From contig NC_069097.1 of the NCBI RefSeq assembly GCF_947172395.1, positions 5,068,142 to 5,132,141 of the forward strand: a DNA stretch of 64,000 bases. The letters run 5' to 3'. The position numbers were made by a program, and so were the translations under genes. The notes beneath the pieces were generated by a model. It was not told the DNA's origin. It did not search any database and saw nothing but the letters and a program-made list of their open reading frames with translations. How positions within the stretch are numbered: the first letter of the stretch is position 1; the number at the start of each line of letters is the position of its first letter. This DNA is from Bicyclus anynana (lineage: Eukaryota > Arthropoda > Insecta > Lepidoptera > Nymphalidae). Below are positions 10,361-21,143 of this stretch, piece after piece.

Positions 10361-11712
10361 ACCTACTTTTATTAGTAAATGTAAGCACAAAAATAAGATT
10401 CTTAATAAAACCATTGTCACAAAATTTGTGAAATAAGTTTAACTAATAAGCTCTTCGAAATTATTAGTTCAACAAATCCTTATCAAAATCCGAAAAAATC
10501 ATAGACTTGTAGACAATGTGTCTTATACATATGCAATTTTTCAAAAAACATTTTTCAAAATAAATATTTGCCTAAATATTATTAGTATACCTAAATAAGT
10601 ATATTTCGACGACTTCCATTCGACGTATAAAATATTATTAGATTTGACTTAAATGTTCATTAAGATTTATCAACACAATTAGGTAGGTAGGTACTCTTTT
10701 TAAGTAAAATACGAACTCATTTATTTGAACATTTAATTTGCTTTAAGTTTCATGTGAATTAACTATTTACAATCAAATTTCGAATATAAATTCGTTGCCC
10801 CTTATTGCTTACAAATGTACAAAATACAATATTTATTATTGTTTTTAGTATATTTTGCATTATTTTCATTGTAATATTGTACCTGATTCTATTCCAAATT
10901 TTATAGTTCATATATTAAAAAAATGTCATATTTAATGTAACGAAGCTAAAACTGTATGAATTTTCATCTAATTACGATAAAAGAGTTTTAATAGATTTTG
11001 AAATTTTATAATCTCATTTATTTTGCAAATATCCAGACAATCTTTGCTTTTTATATATAAATTAGTTAACAATGAACCTATTTACCCGAATGCATCATAA
11101 AATCAATATATTCGAACCTAGTCATCATCCCCATTGTATATTAACATCTATTTATTTTCTTTATATTCATCATATACCTTTGTTGTGTTAAATAAATATT
11201 ACTTCATTCATTCCTTCATTCACCCACTATGTTCATTTACTAAAGCTTAAAGTGTGCACATATTATTGATTGCCAGTGTACTTACGTAACGTGTGGACGG
11301 TCATTATCGCGTAAGTATAGGGTGCATTGTTGGCTGAATTCTTGTTGGGTTGGCCTTCGCGCAATGTTAATAAAAATAATATGAATGCGCGATATTATAA
11401 GTGTCAAATTAATACAACGAACAGCTGGGTTATTCACTTACTCAGTGACTTTTGAAGTATAAAGTCCACCCTGCCTGTTGGCTATTAGCCATGTTATGTT
11501 TTATATTGAAACTTCATTCAAATAAATATTTCGTAGCTTATTTTGTATTGTAAATAACTTTAAATATTTTAAAAAACTAAATAACACGCTTTTAGCACGT
11601 ACTAAAAATTACAAACATTGGATTTAAATCACGTGACTATTCCTGATAGCAAAACCTTTTATTTGATATCCATATCATGGGGGTGGATTTCAAACAGCCA
11701 ATCTGCCATCTT
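10361..11712. other. Very AT-rich low-copy DNA
   Basis: About 1.35 kb with long A/T runs and no frame or repeat family recognised. The patch at 11270-11350 (ACGTAACGTGTGGACGG) is richer in CpG. Confidence 0.45.
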
Positions 11713-12028
11713 GGGCAGGCCGCCATATTGGATTTGTAATGACGTTTCTTAGCTAGTCATGTATTGTCATCAGAACTCGGAGCGTGTGCAAAATATCATC
11801 ATAATCGAAAAGCGGAAAGTGGGTCAAATTAAGATTCAAAGATTTCTCTTTCCTACATAGTTAAAGTGATTGGGGAGGCCGCCATATTGGATTTGTAATG
11901 ACGTTTCTTAGCTAGTCATGTATTGTCATCAAAACTCAGAGCGTGTGCAAAATTTCATCTTAATCGAAGACCGGAAAGTGAGTCAAATTAAGATTCCAAG
12001 ATTTTCTTACATACACTGTAACAAGTGA
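11713..12028. repeat. 159 bp tandem duplication within an interspersed repeat
   Basis: GGCCGCCATATTGGATTTGT begins at 11718 and 11877. Both units continue through ACGTTTCTTAGCTAGTCATG, GAGCGTGTGCAAAAT and GTCAAATTAAGATTC. The second runs on into AACAAGTGAAGCTAATA, a tail common in Lepidoptera. The class of the parent repeat is unknown to me. Confidence 0.8.
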
Positions 12029-12387
12029 AGCTAATATAAAGCGTGTAAAATAATTTCATATCAAACAAGTTAGAGTTAGCGATTTGGAGATTTTTATAAC
12101 TCGTACGATTTTACTACTAAGTCAGTAGATTAAAAAAATAAACCTACCTTCCTAAAGTATACCTATGCATAAAACTCTCTGAGACAGAGCACCGTAAGTA
12201 GTATTATTGTTATTATTTCTGCTGCCTATCCCATGACCTCTATTACCGATGTCTCTATTAAAATGCCTCTGCAAAATAGGAAAAAGCTAATCCGCGGTAA
12301 TAAGCTAGTTATTTGACATTAAAAATTTTGTTTTCTAATAATTTAAAATAGTTAAAGAGATCGTCGAAACAAACTACTCGTACTTAT
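12029..12387. other. AT-rich stretch, nothing recognised
   Basis: No gene or repeat family recognised. Confidence 0.45.
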
Positions 12388-12580
12388 GATTGTTCTCCCA
12401 CAGTTCTTTCCACCCTATCCCTTGCCATTAACGTCCACCAGCTTCCAGCTATATGTATGAGGTCTTCACACCAACGTAATTTTGGACGTCCATTTCATGT
12501 TCCTCCTGGATCGGGTCATATGGTCAAGAAGCGAGTCCATCGTTGCTCTGTTGATCTAGCGATAGGTCTGGTTCATCTAC
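12388..12580 (-). pseudogene. Decayed RTE-like LINE C-terminus
   Basis: The minus-strand frame reads QRWTRFLTI, stop, PDPGGT, stop, NGRPKLRWCEDLIHIAG, then SWWTLMARDRVER. This is the GRP..RW..D....AG.W...A.DR..W pattern of the last part of RTE-like reverse transcriptases. Two in-frame stops show it is dead. The plus-strand open frame here is a shadow. Confidence 0.65.
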
Positions 12581-13157
12581 AGTTTAGCTTTTATGCTCTT
12601 TGCAATGCATCAGTTAGCTATGCCCTGTTTCTTATTTCTTTATTTTGCACTTTATGGACCGTGTGTTGATTGGTATTTAAGATAGTAAAATAAAACCTAA
12701 AACTTCAAAAACTCTAAACCAAAAGCCTCTCGATAAATGTCAGCAACTTCCCTTCAAATCGGTATTTAATATTATTTAATTACGCTCCATTCGTCGAATA
12801 CACATTCGCTCATTCATTAGTTCGTTCACATGAGTTCTTAAACAAAAGCTTCCTTTGTACGGTCAAGTTTTGAAGACAGGTTAAATGGTTGGCAGTACTT
12901 AAAACTGAATGTAGGGCGGGGATCGGTGTTTAATACAGAAAATGAACGAATAATTAAATGAGGTAACTTATAATTATCAAGTATAATGCTCTGTACAACT
13001 TAACAGAGGTTTTTATTCTGTTTGATCTTCAAGGTTTATCGTTAATTATACAGGATATAATGCAGTGTTTAATATCGTTGAGTTTGTTATTCATAATTTG
13101 AGTTATTAAGGCTAAATCTAAATTCATACTTAAAAAACCGAGTGTAACGTATTTAAC
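12581..13157. other. AT-rich stretch, nothing recognised
   Basis: No gene or repeat family recognised. Confidence 0.45.
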
Positions 13158-13330
13158 TGCGTCGTTGGTGCACTGGTGACAATTCGCGACTTTGGACCAT
13201 AAGATCCTGGTTGTAAGTTCTGGGAAAAGCCATAAATAATGAACTGATCTTTTAATAAATTATTAAAACGCTTTTTTAACTTATCGACTAATCCCGACTG
13301 GGAGTCGAACACCAGACTATTCATAATTCA
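13158..13330 (+). mobile_element. SINE F (degenerate, tRNA-like head)
   Basis: TGCGTCGTTGGTGCACTGGT gives an A-box-like segment; GATCCTGGTTGTAAGTTCTG is a decayed B box. The order resembles a lepidopteran SINE with the head GCGTCGTTGGTGCAGTGG. A possible reversed B box (GGGAGTCGAACACC) lies at about 13300. Old and uncertain at the 3' side. Confidence 0.5.
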
Positions 13331-13715
13331 GTTATAAGCTGTGGCAGCATTGGAACTGAGGGCTAAGCATCTTTCAACACGGAGTTATGAAGAATAAATA
13401 AATTAACACAAACGATCGACTATAAACAGTATTCGATCCTGGATGAGTTGATCCAAAAAACCGTAAAGGTAACAAAAACAATCGAATGACACAAACGTAT
13501 ACTTCATGCGAAGTCAAACCTCGGGTTGCATTCTCAAAGTTGAAATTGCACATTTATCTTGTACGAGCATGCGCGGGTCCATTAAGAGATTTTTCTGAAT
13601 CATAAATCTCACTTCGCCTCATCTCCCGATAGTCCCGATACAGATATGAGTAAACACTCGCAAGCGACCGGAGATAGACGGAGAGCCAGCGACAGCCAGA
13701 CCTTCGTCATTACAT
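13331..13715. other. Low-copy island, no gene seen
   Basis: The part from 13500 to 13715 is less AT-rich (GAGCATGCGCGGGTCC, GCGACCGGAGATAGACGG). No frame or family recognised; possibly regulatory. Confidence 0.35.
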
Positions 13716-14175
13716 AAAAGCTGTAAGTTTGTCTGCTCATGCTCCTATGTACCGTAACCAACTATGGAGTTTGAACTGTGGTGGCTTTGGGAGATAGCAG
13801 GTTTCAAGAATCCAGACCCTCAACCATCTAAGTATACAGTATATTTTTTTATATTTGTATCGGCATGTTATGAGAAATGATATATATTGCCAGACACTTG
13901 CCTTCATGGCCTTCGCTAGAGACCCTTGAAGTTTCAAATTAAATATTATTTTTGAAGGTTTGCCGTGAAGCTAAAAAAGGGACTGGCGACTGGGAATATA
14001 ATTTTTCATATTATGCCGAGGAAAACATAAAAAAATTACACTTTGTACTTAGACGGTTGAGGGTATAGATTCTTAAAACCTGCTACCTCCTAAAGCCACC
14101 ACGGTCCAAACTCCATTATTGGCTACCGTACTTACATATGGTAGGAGCATGAGCTGACAAACTTTCAGCTTTTGT
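13716..14175. mobile_element. Foldback element, type K, arms about 125-140 bp
   Basis: 13716-13840 and 14036-14175 are inverted copies of each other by eye, sharing for example AGCATGAGC.GACAAACTT, CAAAGCCACCAC and GGTTGAGGGT. Between them lie about 195 bp including TGCCGAGGAAAACATAAA. Related pieces occur at 14471-14515, 23160-23725 and 24076-24120. No protein is encoded, so this is a MITE or foldback element. Confidence 0.75.
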
Positions 14176-14424
14176 AAAATGAATAAGGTATGGGGTTGAC
14201 GGGCTCTTAGTCTATGACAAATGTCGCTGCTAGAGAAACTGATTGTTGCTTCACTTAGACCAGTTATATTATATATTATCGTATCAATAAATATTAATAA
14301 CATACATACATTCCATATTAATTAAATTGAAAAAGTTTTCTCAAGTGGATATTACTTTATATCTTATTTTCACAAAGGTTTTCAGCTTAGGTTTTCTAAT
14401 ATCTAATAACAATACCTGACTGTA
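14176..14424. other. AT-rich stretch, nothing recognised
   Basis: No feature recognised. Confidence 0.4.
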
Positions 14425-14515
14425 AGCTAAGCCTAATCGACATAAATAAATTTTGACTTTGACTTTGCCTAGGAGGACCATGAGATGACAAACTTTCAGC
14501 CTTCATAAAATGAGG
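14425..14515 (+). mobile_element. LINE tail and foldback type K fragment
   Basis: 14438-14465 ends in AAATTTTGACTTTGACTTTG, a LINE-type tail. 14471-14515 (CCATGAGATGACAAACTTTC) matches one end of the foldback element just upstream. A frame cannot be followed through either. Confidence 0.5.
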
Positions 14516-14552
14516 TAGGTCTGACTATCGCTGATTCACGTGCTATTTGGAG

Positions 14553-14823
14553 TTTTTTTTATTCTTTACAAGTTAGCTTACTTGTTAGGAGTAGGATGAA
14601 AACCCGAAACTCCCGTTCGGTTTCTACACGTCATCGTACCGGAACGCTAAATCGCTTAGCGGTACGTCTTTGCCGGTAGGTTGGTAACTAGCCACGGCCG
14701 ATGCCTTCCACCAACTAGACCTGGACTAATTAAGAACTCCTCAATTGACCCAACTGGGGATCGAACCCAGGACCTCCGTCTTGTAAATCCAATGCGAATA
14801 CCACTGCGCCACGGGGGCCGTCA
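14553..14823 (-). mobile_element. SINE A, internally deleted
   Basis: Minus strand: TTGACGGCCCCCGTGGCGCA head, B box GGTTCGATCCCC, body, and a tail whose LINE-like segment is missing between TAAGCTAACTTGTAAAGAAT and the AACAAGTAAG side. The T-run at 14553-14560 complements the A tail. Confidence 0.9.
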
Positions 14824-15349
14824 AAGGAGTTAGTCAAAAATCATATTTGTTGCGACCTTTATATGAACCTCAATGTCAAGTTCGTTTACATGAAAAGTAA
14901 CATTAATTATTCAGAGCTCTTGTTTCGATATGTCGATAAAAATTCATGAGCCGAAACCGATAGGGTTGATTGCATACATAAATAAGCAAATTTTGGAAAG
15001 ACATGAAAGGTCGTCAGGGGTGAAAAATTGTCAAAATTATTGTGCAATGGGGAACAGTTGAGCTTTTAACATTTCGAATTAAATTCTAGAGCTTTTGCTT
15101 TTGAAATAATTGTTTTAGAGGTAACCCCAATATTGAAAGACTATGTTTACTTATTTGAAATGGATATCTTTAATAATATTTTAAGTGAAAACTTTCTTTA
15201 AGTTTCCCAGTAATTTAATTGACAAAAAAAAACAGTACAGTTCGTAGCTTAGAACTTGATTAAGTTATGTTTTTAATGTTATAAATATAATAGAAACGCG
15301 CGGCATTTCTGGCTAATAAACTTGGATTTTAATTACTGTACTTTGTAAG
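14824..15349. other. AT-rich stretch, nothing recognised
   Basis: No gene or repeat family recognised. Confidence 0.45.
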
Positions 15350-16034
15350 AAATAACGTCCGCGAGACAATGTGAGTGGACATTAACGTCGCGAGCAAATT
15401 GGGGGTCTTAAGTGCCCCATACAGGGCCCATAAACAACGAGCATCGCAGTTTCAGGCAAAACATTGGCGGACAATAATTTTTCCACATTCATACAATAAG
15501 GGCCGCAGTCAATGAGTCTAGCCTCCTACTTCTACAAGTAAACTTTTTACGCACACCGACGCACTCCCCACTCGTTTAAGCTCGAGGAGATCGCGTGCAG
15601 AAAGCTCACACACGCACACATAGCCGCGTGGACGGCGCCCTAAGCTGTGGTCAGTGCTAACGCAAACTGTGTGACGGACACACGAAAAACGAGCTGAAAA
15701 CGGGACGAAAAACCAGAAAAAAAAACGGGAATTGTTTCCGGACGGGTCATAACAGCGCGCGGACGGGACCAGCCGTTCGCTGGTCGCGTGGTGTCTATGT
15801 AAATGTGACTGCGCTTGTGTGTCTGTGTCGTTCTTTATGAGCATCTGTCAAAACGCGTGCACTTGTGACGTTTCGAAACTGAAGTGTAAACAAAAGTTCA
15901 GTACACGAGTCGAAATTCATTCGGACGTTATTCACGATGCGTGAGTTAGTTATGAACTTGAATATGTTAAATTAATTGCACTGCAAAGTGTCGCAAAGGA
16001 GCGTTTTGTTTGGATTATTTTCGAATGAGTAAGT
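15350..16034 (+). promoter_or_regulatory. CpG-rich promoter-like island with candidate first exon
   Basis: A repeat-free stretch with strongly raised CpG content. TCAGT at 15898-15902 fits the arthropod initiator, and GGACGT at 15923-15928 resembles a downstream promoter element, but sits about four bases too close for the usual +28 spacing. GTAAGTAT at 16029 is a strong splice donor, giving a possible exon of about 130 nt. The first ATG after the initiator opens only 12 codons (stop at about 15972), so an untranslated first exon is more likely than a coding one. The minus-strand open frame at 15518-15844 has no known domain and looks like a product of base composition. Confidence 0.35.
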
Positions 16035-16744
16035 ATTGCTTTGTAGAGGATTAAGTTATGAGGTGAATTCCTCATAAACATCGTTGTAAATGCTTAGCGA
16101 TATTAGTGGGTACGTGTGTGGAATTGTTTTCAAACGCATTTACGGAGTTATTAATAAAATGATGATGACTCATGAGCTTAAATGAATTTCATTAATTACG
16201 CGACCAGATTAAGAGACCAGATTAATGTCTGACATTTTATGATATTATCTTTAATGTTTACTTTACTATACTATGCTAATATTTTAGAAAAAAAGTTTGT
16301 GGTGGTGTGGAAATCTCTGGATCTCTTTAGAAAATTCTTTTACCACTAGCAAGCCACATTATTTGTTAGTATTAAAACCGCGGAGCATCGTCTAGTTGAT
16401 ATTAAGTCTATAAGAATATTGTGATAATTTCATGACAAAGAGGTAAAAATGTATTAATGGTAAGGAAGCGATAGAATAACAAAAGGAAAGTATTAAGTAA
16501 CACAACATGCGTGTATAAAGGCAAGGATATAGTACATAGTTATGTATGTAGATGATACGTGTATCATTTCAACAACAAGGTCAACAACATCCATTTATAA
16601 AACAACTACCTTGTTGGTCCATTGGCGGTGGCGTGTTCAAGTATTTCAACTAGGGTAGGTGTACGTAAAAATTGTACTTAAACTTGAAAATTATTTCTTC
16701 AGTACAGGCTCGTAAAAAATCCTGAGGGCATGCAGTGAGTTTAT
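16035..16744. other. AT-rich stretch, no gene seen
   Basis: No gene or repeat family recognised. ATGATACGTGTATCAT (16551-16566) is a small palindrome. Confidence 0.4.
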
Positions 16745-16835
16745 GGATCTATGAAGTGCACGCCACTGTACCAGTGGTTACGTGGCTTCGGATCATGTTA
16801 TCCTAGGTTGGAATCCTTGCTCGAGCTATGAAATA
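16745..16835 (+). mobile_element. SINE C head, degenerate
   Basis: GTGGTTACGTGGCTTCGGAT followed by CCTAGGTTGGAATCCTTGC resembles a tRNA-like head with a decayed B box, then GAGCTATGAAAT. The upstream piece GGATCTATGAAGTGCACGCC also occurs at 29983, so this end joins two old repeats. Confidence 0.5.
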
Positions 16836-16841
16836 TGAAGT

Positions 16842-17064
16842 ACTAGCGGATGCCCGCGATTTCGTCCGCGTGTGTTTCAGTTCTACTCAAATCCCGCGGG
16901 AACTATGGGTGTTTCTGGAATGAAAGTAGCCTATGTGTTAATCCAGAGTAAAATCTATTTTCATTCCAAATTTCAGCCAAATCGCTTCAGTAGCCGCAAC
17001 GTAAAAGAGGAATAAAAATACTTACACACTTACACACAAACTTTCGGTTTTATAATATTAGTGT
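16842..17064 (-). mobile_element. Helitron-like element, type 2
   Basis: Starts ACTAGCGGATGCCCGCGATT and CGTCCGCGTG, continues CAAATCCCGCGGGAACTATG, AAGTAGCCTATGTGTTAATC and CAAATCGCTTCAGTAGCCGC, and ends ACAAACTTTCGGTTTTATAA and TATTAGTGTA. Complete by comparison with 40001-40383, and without coding capacity. Confidence 0.85.
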
Positions 17065-17309
17065 ATTTCCGTTACCAGCCTGAGTTAGGAGCATGGTGGT
17101 ATCACACTCCCATGTCTAGAGAGCATGTCAAAACGTCGGTCTTACTCGTTTACATCTGATAGTGTACGCCTGAGTTCAACATCATTATCCTAAGCCCGCC
17201 ATACCGCGAACAAATGTGGTGGGTCCCCAAATCTTTAGTGGGCAATTAAAATAGGCCGATGAGGATGACTGTTGGTTAGTTGTGCTTTGCCTTAAGCATA
17301 GTTTTATAA
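17065..17309. other. Short low-copy stretch
   Basis: Nothing recognised. Confidence 0.4.
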
Positions 17310-17382
17310 GCCTCAATAGCTCAACGGTAAGAGCGGTCAAACTCATCACCGAGGTGGTTCGATCCCCGCCCGATCAAAGCCA
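17310..17382 (+). mobile_element. SINE D head (tRNA-like)
   Basis: GCCTCAATAGCTCAACGGTA carries the A box and GGTGGTTCGATCCCCGCC the B box. A tRNA gene was considered, but the acceptor stem does not pair and the anticodon arm is poor. The same family is present at 41084 and reversed at 45128. Confidence 0.7.
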
Positions 17383-17413
17383 AACAAAAATAATTGATTC
17401 TTGTGCAATACAT

Positions 17414-17674
17414 TATTTTTGACTACAATTTAACCTGATGGTAAGTGATGATGCAATCTAAGATGGAAGCGAGCTAACTTGTTAGGAGTATGAAAATCCA
17501 CACCCTTTTTCGGTTTTTTCACGACATCGTTCCGAAACTCTAAATCGCATGGTGGCACGTCTTTGCCTGTTGGGTGGTAACCAGCCGCGGCCGAATCCTT
17601 CCCCCTCAATCAGCCCAGCAAGGGATATAGAACCCAGGGCCTTCTACGCATACCACTGCGCCACGGAGGCCGTC
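17414..17674 (-). mobile_element. SINE A
   Basis: Minus strand: GACGGCCTCCGTGGCGCAGT head, then body, then the LINE-like tail (plus strand ACCTGATGGTAAGTGATGAT). A short deletion removes the segment between the A box and the B box, and the B box is altered. Confidence 0.85.
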
Positions 17675-17974
17675 TAATTAATACAATTGGGAGTATACGA
17701 GTAAATATTATGTAACTTTTTCATATTAAGCAAAAGTAAATGAATGTAATCAGTAATTCTTCATTTGCGGCCAATGTGGTAATCCTATAGTCACGCTGCT
17801 AATCCTTTAGGGTGACGTCCGGCTACGAGATAGGGTTCACACCCTTTACTTTCCGCTATCTCTTACACTGTAACTCTATATTGAGTTGTTGAGCTTATGT
17901 CTGTTTTGTTTAGTACCTACTACTGTTGAGCTTTTTGCAAGCTTTTACAAGCTTTTTTAGTATTAATATCCGAG
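17675..17974. other. Low-copy stretch, nothing recognised
   Basis: No feature recognised. Confidence 0.4.
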
Positions 17975-18110
17975 ATCAAAAAATCAAAAATATATTTATT
18001 TCAAGTAGGCTCAGTATACAAGCACTTTTGATAGTCAGTTGACTATTTGTAAAGATTCTACCACCGGTTCGGAGCCGTTACCAAGCCGGTACCAAGCTTC
18101 CCTCATATAG
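17975..18110 (-). mobile_element. LINE 3' end
   Basis: Plus strand TTTATTTCAAGTAGGCTCAG, TACAAGCACTTTTGATAGTC and GATTCTACCACCGGTTCGGA are the reverse of a common lepidopteran LINE 3' region. No coding frame survives. Confidence 0.6.
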
Positions 18111-18164
18111 GAAATGGGTATGGAATCTTTCTTTAATCTATGTGGGTATGGAACCTTCTTTTAA

Positions 18165-18228
18165 TCTATACTAATATTATAAAGCTGAAGAGTTTGTTTG
18201 TTTGTTTAATTGAATGCGCTAGTTTTAG
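18165..18228 (+). mobile_element. Helitron type 1, left end only
   Basis: TCTATACTAATATTATAAAG and CTGAAGAGTTTGTTTGTTTG match the family; the match fades after GCGCTAG. Confidence 0.75.
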
Positions 18229-18386
18229 AATTAAATTAATCGGGACATTAGAGAAAATAAGCTTGTATTGTCACTTGTGAGTCTGAAGGGTGAATGGGGG
18301 ATGAAATTTCTTATTTTAAAAATTTAAGTTTTAATCATGAAAATTGGTAGTTATATATGTACCAAATTATGAAAGAAGTTATATAA

Positions 18387-18589
18387 TATCACGTGCCTCA
18401 AACGGTGAAGGAAAAACATCGTGAGGAAACCTGCATACCAGAGAATTTTCTTAATTCTCTGCGTGTGTGAAGTCTGCCAACCCGTATTGGGCCAGCGTGG
18501 TGGACTATTGGCCTAACCCGTCTCATTTTAAATGGAGATTCGAGCTCAGCAGTGAGCCGAATATGGATTGATAATGATGATGATGATGA
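18387..18589 (+). mobile_element. SINE B, 5'-truncated
   Basis: Starts at ATCACGTGCCTCAAACGGTG; the head is missing. It keeps the AGAGAATTTTCTTAATTCTC hairpin, GGGCCAGCGTGGTGGACTAT, the GAGCTCAGCAGTGAGCCGAA segment and a GATGATGATGATGA tail. Confidence 0.9.
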
Positions 18590-19031
18590 CACCTAATTAG
18601 TTAATTTTACACCTGAAACGTGATGAAAATTTTAATAATATTTTTTTTTGCTGATACATTTTGAGTTGAGTAAAAACTAGTCAATTGCGAAAAATAATGA
18701 TTTTACTTCAGACTAAACTGACTAATTGATATCAAAAACTAAGTTTTTCAAAAATGTTTATAAATTTAGCATACTTTCTGTTATAGTTGTTGAATAGAAA
18801 ATAAAAGACTGTCAAGTTCCAACCCTAACCAAGTGTGAAGTTATACGTACACACATTTGAATGTATACGTATGTGCAATGCTCTCCCCCATAGCCTTGTC
18901 TTGACGCCGTCGGGTTATAATTGCATTCCGCTAAAATATCACGAACTGTGTATATTGTTATCCGACGTTTGTAAGATATGTTTGATTTATTTATTTGTGA
19001 TTAGAAACTTCAAAGCTCTTGATTATCTAAT
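18590..19031. other. AT-rich stretch, no gene seen
   Basis: The small open frame at 18835 runs into the Helitron to its right and is not credible as a gene. Confidence 0.4.
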
Positions 19032-19137
19032 ACTAGTTGACGCTGCGTGGTTTCACCCGCGTGGTTCCCGTTCCCGTAGAAGTACGGGGATAATGTAGTA
19101 GTTCCTGAGATTAGCGCGTTCAAACGGGTTTGTAAAG
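19032..19137 (-). mobile_element. Helitron type 1, right end
   Basis: ACTAGTTGACGCTGCGTGGT, TTCACCCGCGTGGTTCCCGT and GAGATTAGCGCGTTCAAAC are the reversed terminal part of the family. The middle is deleted. Confidence 0.85.
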
Positions 19138-19540
19138 TCTAATATTTTCTAACGTAAGCTTATGAATTGAAAATTCGGAACACTAATGTTTTGTCTTGTA
19201 ATTTTTTTTTATCCCTACCGGGAATAAATAGGTGATTATTATTAATTGATTTTAATATGTCATATTTCCTTTATCTGTTTATCTAATTTTAACCAAAAAT
19301 TAAAAATGTTTAGTGTCAAACCGAAAATATCAAGCTTTTTAAATTTAACATATTTTTAACTTAAAAACTTTCGAAATGTTGTGCTCGTCTTATAACGATA
19401 CTGATATATATATATATATATATACATGCAACTTTATTCTTTATTTAAACAATAATAAAACTTTTAGCGCTAAGCGAAGAAACTTCCTCTGAGTATTTGT
19501 AACACCTAACCTACATAGGTATCCACTTGCGCAAGATAAA
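19138..19540. other. AT-rich stretch with a TA microsatellite
   Basis: A (TA)n run lies at 19404-19424. Otherwise nothing is recognised. Confidence 0.5.
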
Positions 19541-19857
19541 GTGCAGATGTTATTACACTCATTAACAAACCTTTAGGGTTTTATAGAACAAAAACCATCC
19601 ACGAAGACAATACAGCCGCCTTAAGTGGCTCTCAGACGCCGGCATTTTCTTAATTTCTTAACCGCTCCGCACGCAGCGGGAAATTAAGAAAACATTCGCC
19701 ATATTACCCGCGCGCTATATTATCCTGATGTGTTGAGGAGATAGGGGAGACAAGGCGTTTTTACGAACAAAACTTATGTAATTATTTCTATAACTATGCT
19801 ATTTAATTTGTTCGTGTATTTGAATTAGTTTCATTACCGCACTATTCCAGACATTCA

Positions 19858-20164
19858 GTGATAGCCCAGTGGATTTGACCTCAGCCTCCGATTCCGGAGG
19901 GTTCGTGTTCGAATCCGGTCCGGGGCATGCACCTTCAACTTTTTAGTTGTGTGCATTTCAAGAAATTAAATATCACGTGTCTCAAACGGTGAAGGAATAA
20001 CATCGTGAGGAAACCTGCATACCAGAGAACTTTCTTAATTCTCTGCGTGTGTGAAGTCTGCCAATCCGCATTGGGCCCGTGTGGTGGACTACTGGTCTAA
20101 CCCCTCATTCTGAGAGGAGACTTGAGGTCAGCAGTGTGCCGAATATGGGTTAATAAGGATGATG
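19858..20164 (+). mobile_element. SINE B, complete, in array unit 1
   Basis: Head GTGATAGCCCAGTGGATTTG, B box TTCGAATCC preceded by GGGTTCGTG, TGTCTCAAACGGTGAAGGAA, both hairpin motifs, and a GGATGATGA end. Confidence 0.9.
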
Positions 20165-20585
20165 AACGTGCTATTCATATTATTAAATTTACAGATCGCA
20201 TTTTTAGCAAAGAAAAGAAACAAATGAAAGATAGAATTTGATGTCGTCATTAACAGAAGGTGTTATTACATTCATTTAGAAACGTTAAAGGTTTCATTAG
20301 AACAAAAACCATCCACGAAGACAATACAGCCGCCTTAAGTGGCTCTCAGACGCCGGCATTTTCTTAATTTCTTAACCGCTCCGCACGCAGCGGGAAATTA
20401 AGAAAACATTCGCCATATTACCCGCGCGCTATATTATCCTGATGTGTTGAGGAGATAGGGGAGACGAGGCGTTTTTACGAACAAAACTTATGTAATTATT
20501 TCTATAATTATGCTATTTAATTTGTTCGTGTATTTGAATTAGTTTCATTAACGCACTATTCCAGACATTCAGATATTAACAGAGC

Positions 20586-20860
20586 CATGATAGCCATGTG
20601 GATATGACCTCAGCCTCCGATTCCGGAGGGTTCGTGTTCGAATCCGGTCCGGGGCATGCACCTCCAAATTTTTAGTTTGCATTTTCAGAAATTAAATATT
20701 ACGTGTCTCAAACGGTGAAGGAATAACATCGTGAGGAAACCTGCATACCTGTCTGCCAATCCGCATTGGGCCAGCGTGGTGAACTACTGGCCTAGCCCCT
20801 CATTCTGAGAGGAGACTTGAGGTCAGCAGTGAGCCGAATATGGGTTAATAAGGATGATGA
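20586..20860 (+). mobile_element. SINE B in array unit 2, internally deleted
   Basis: Same position in the unit as the copy at 19858 and nearly identical, but the AGAGAA...TTCTCTGCGTG hairpin segment has been lost after CCTGCATACC. Confidence 0.9.
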
Positions 20861-21143
20861 ACGTGCTATTCATATTATTAAATTCACAGATCGCATTTTT
20901 AGCAAAGAAAAGAAACAAATGAAAGATAGAATTTGATGTCGTCATTAACAGAAGGTGTTATTACATTCATTTAGAAACGTTAAAGGTTTCATTAGAACAA
21001 AACCATCCACGAAGACAATACAACTGCCTTAAGTGGCTCTCAGACGCCGGCATTTTCTTAATTTCTTAACCGCTCCGCACGCAGCGGGAAATTAAGAAAA
21101 CATTCGCCATATTACCCGCGCGCTATATGATCCTGATGTGTTA

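Larger units (their letters stand above)
19541..21143 (+). repeat. Tandem array: two full units and one partial unit of about 700 bp
   Basis: Units run about 19541-20255, 20256-20950 and 20951-21143. The marker AACCATCCACGAAGACAATA starts at 19593, 20307 and 21001 (periods 714 and 694). Units 1 and 2 contain a SINE B at the same place, so the SINE was there before duplication. Each unit has a GC-rich core with a hairpin: TTTTCTTAATTTC pairs with GAAATTAAGAAAA, and CCGCT with AGCGG (19645-19692 in unit 1). Differences are few, so the event looks recent, probably unequal crossing-over. Confidence 0.9.

Noticed and set aside
15518..15844. 108-codon minus-strand open frame
   Set aside because: High GC lowers stop frequency here; no domain, and the region is better explained as a promoter-like island.
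17310..17382. Possible tRNA gene
   Set aside because: A and B boxes are good, but the acceptor stem does not pair, and the same head occurs with a SINE body at 41084.
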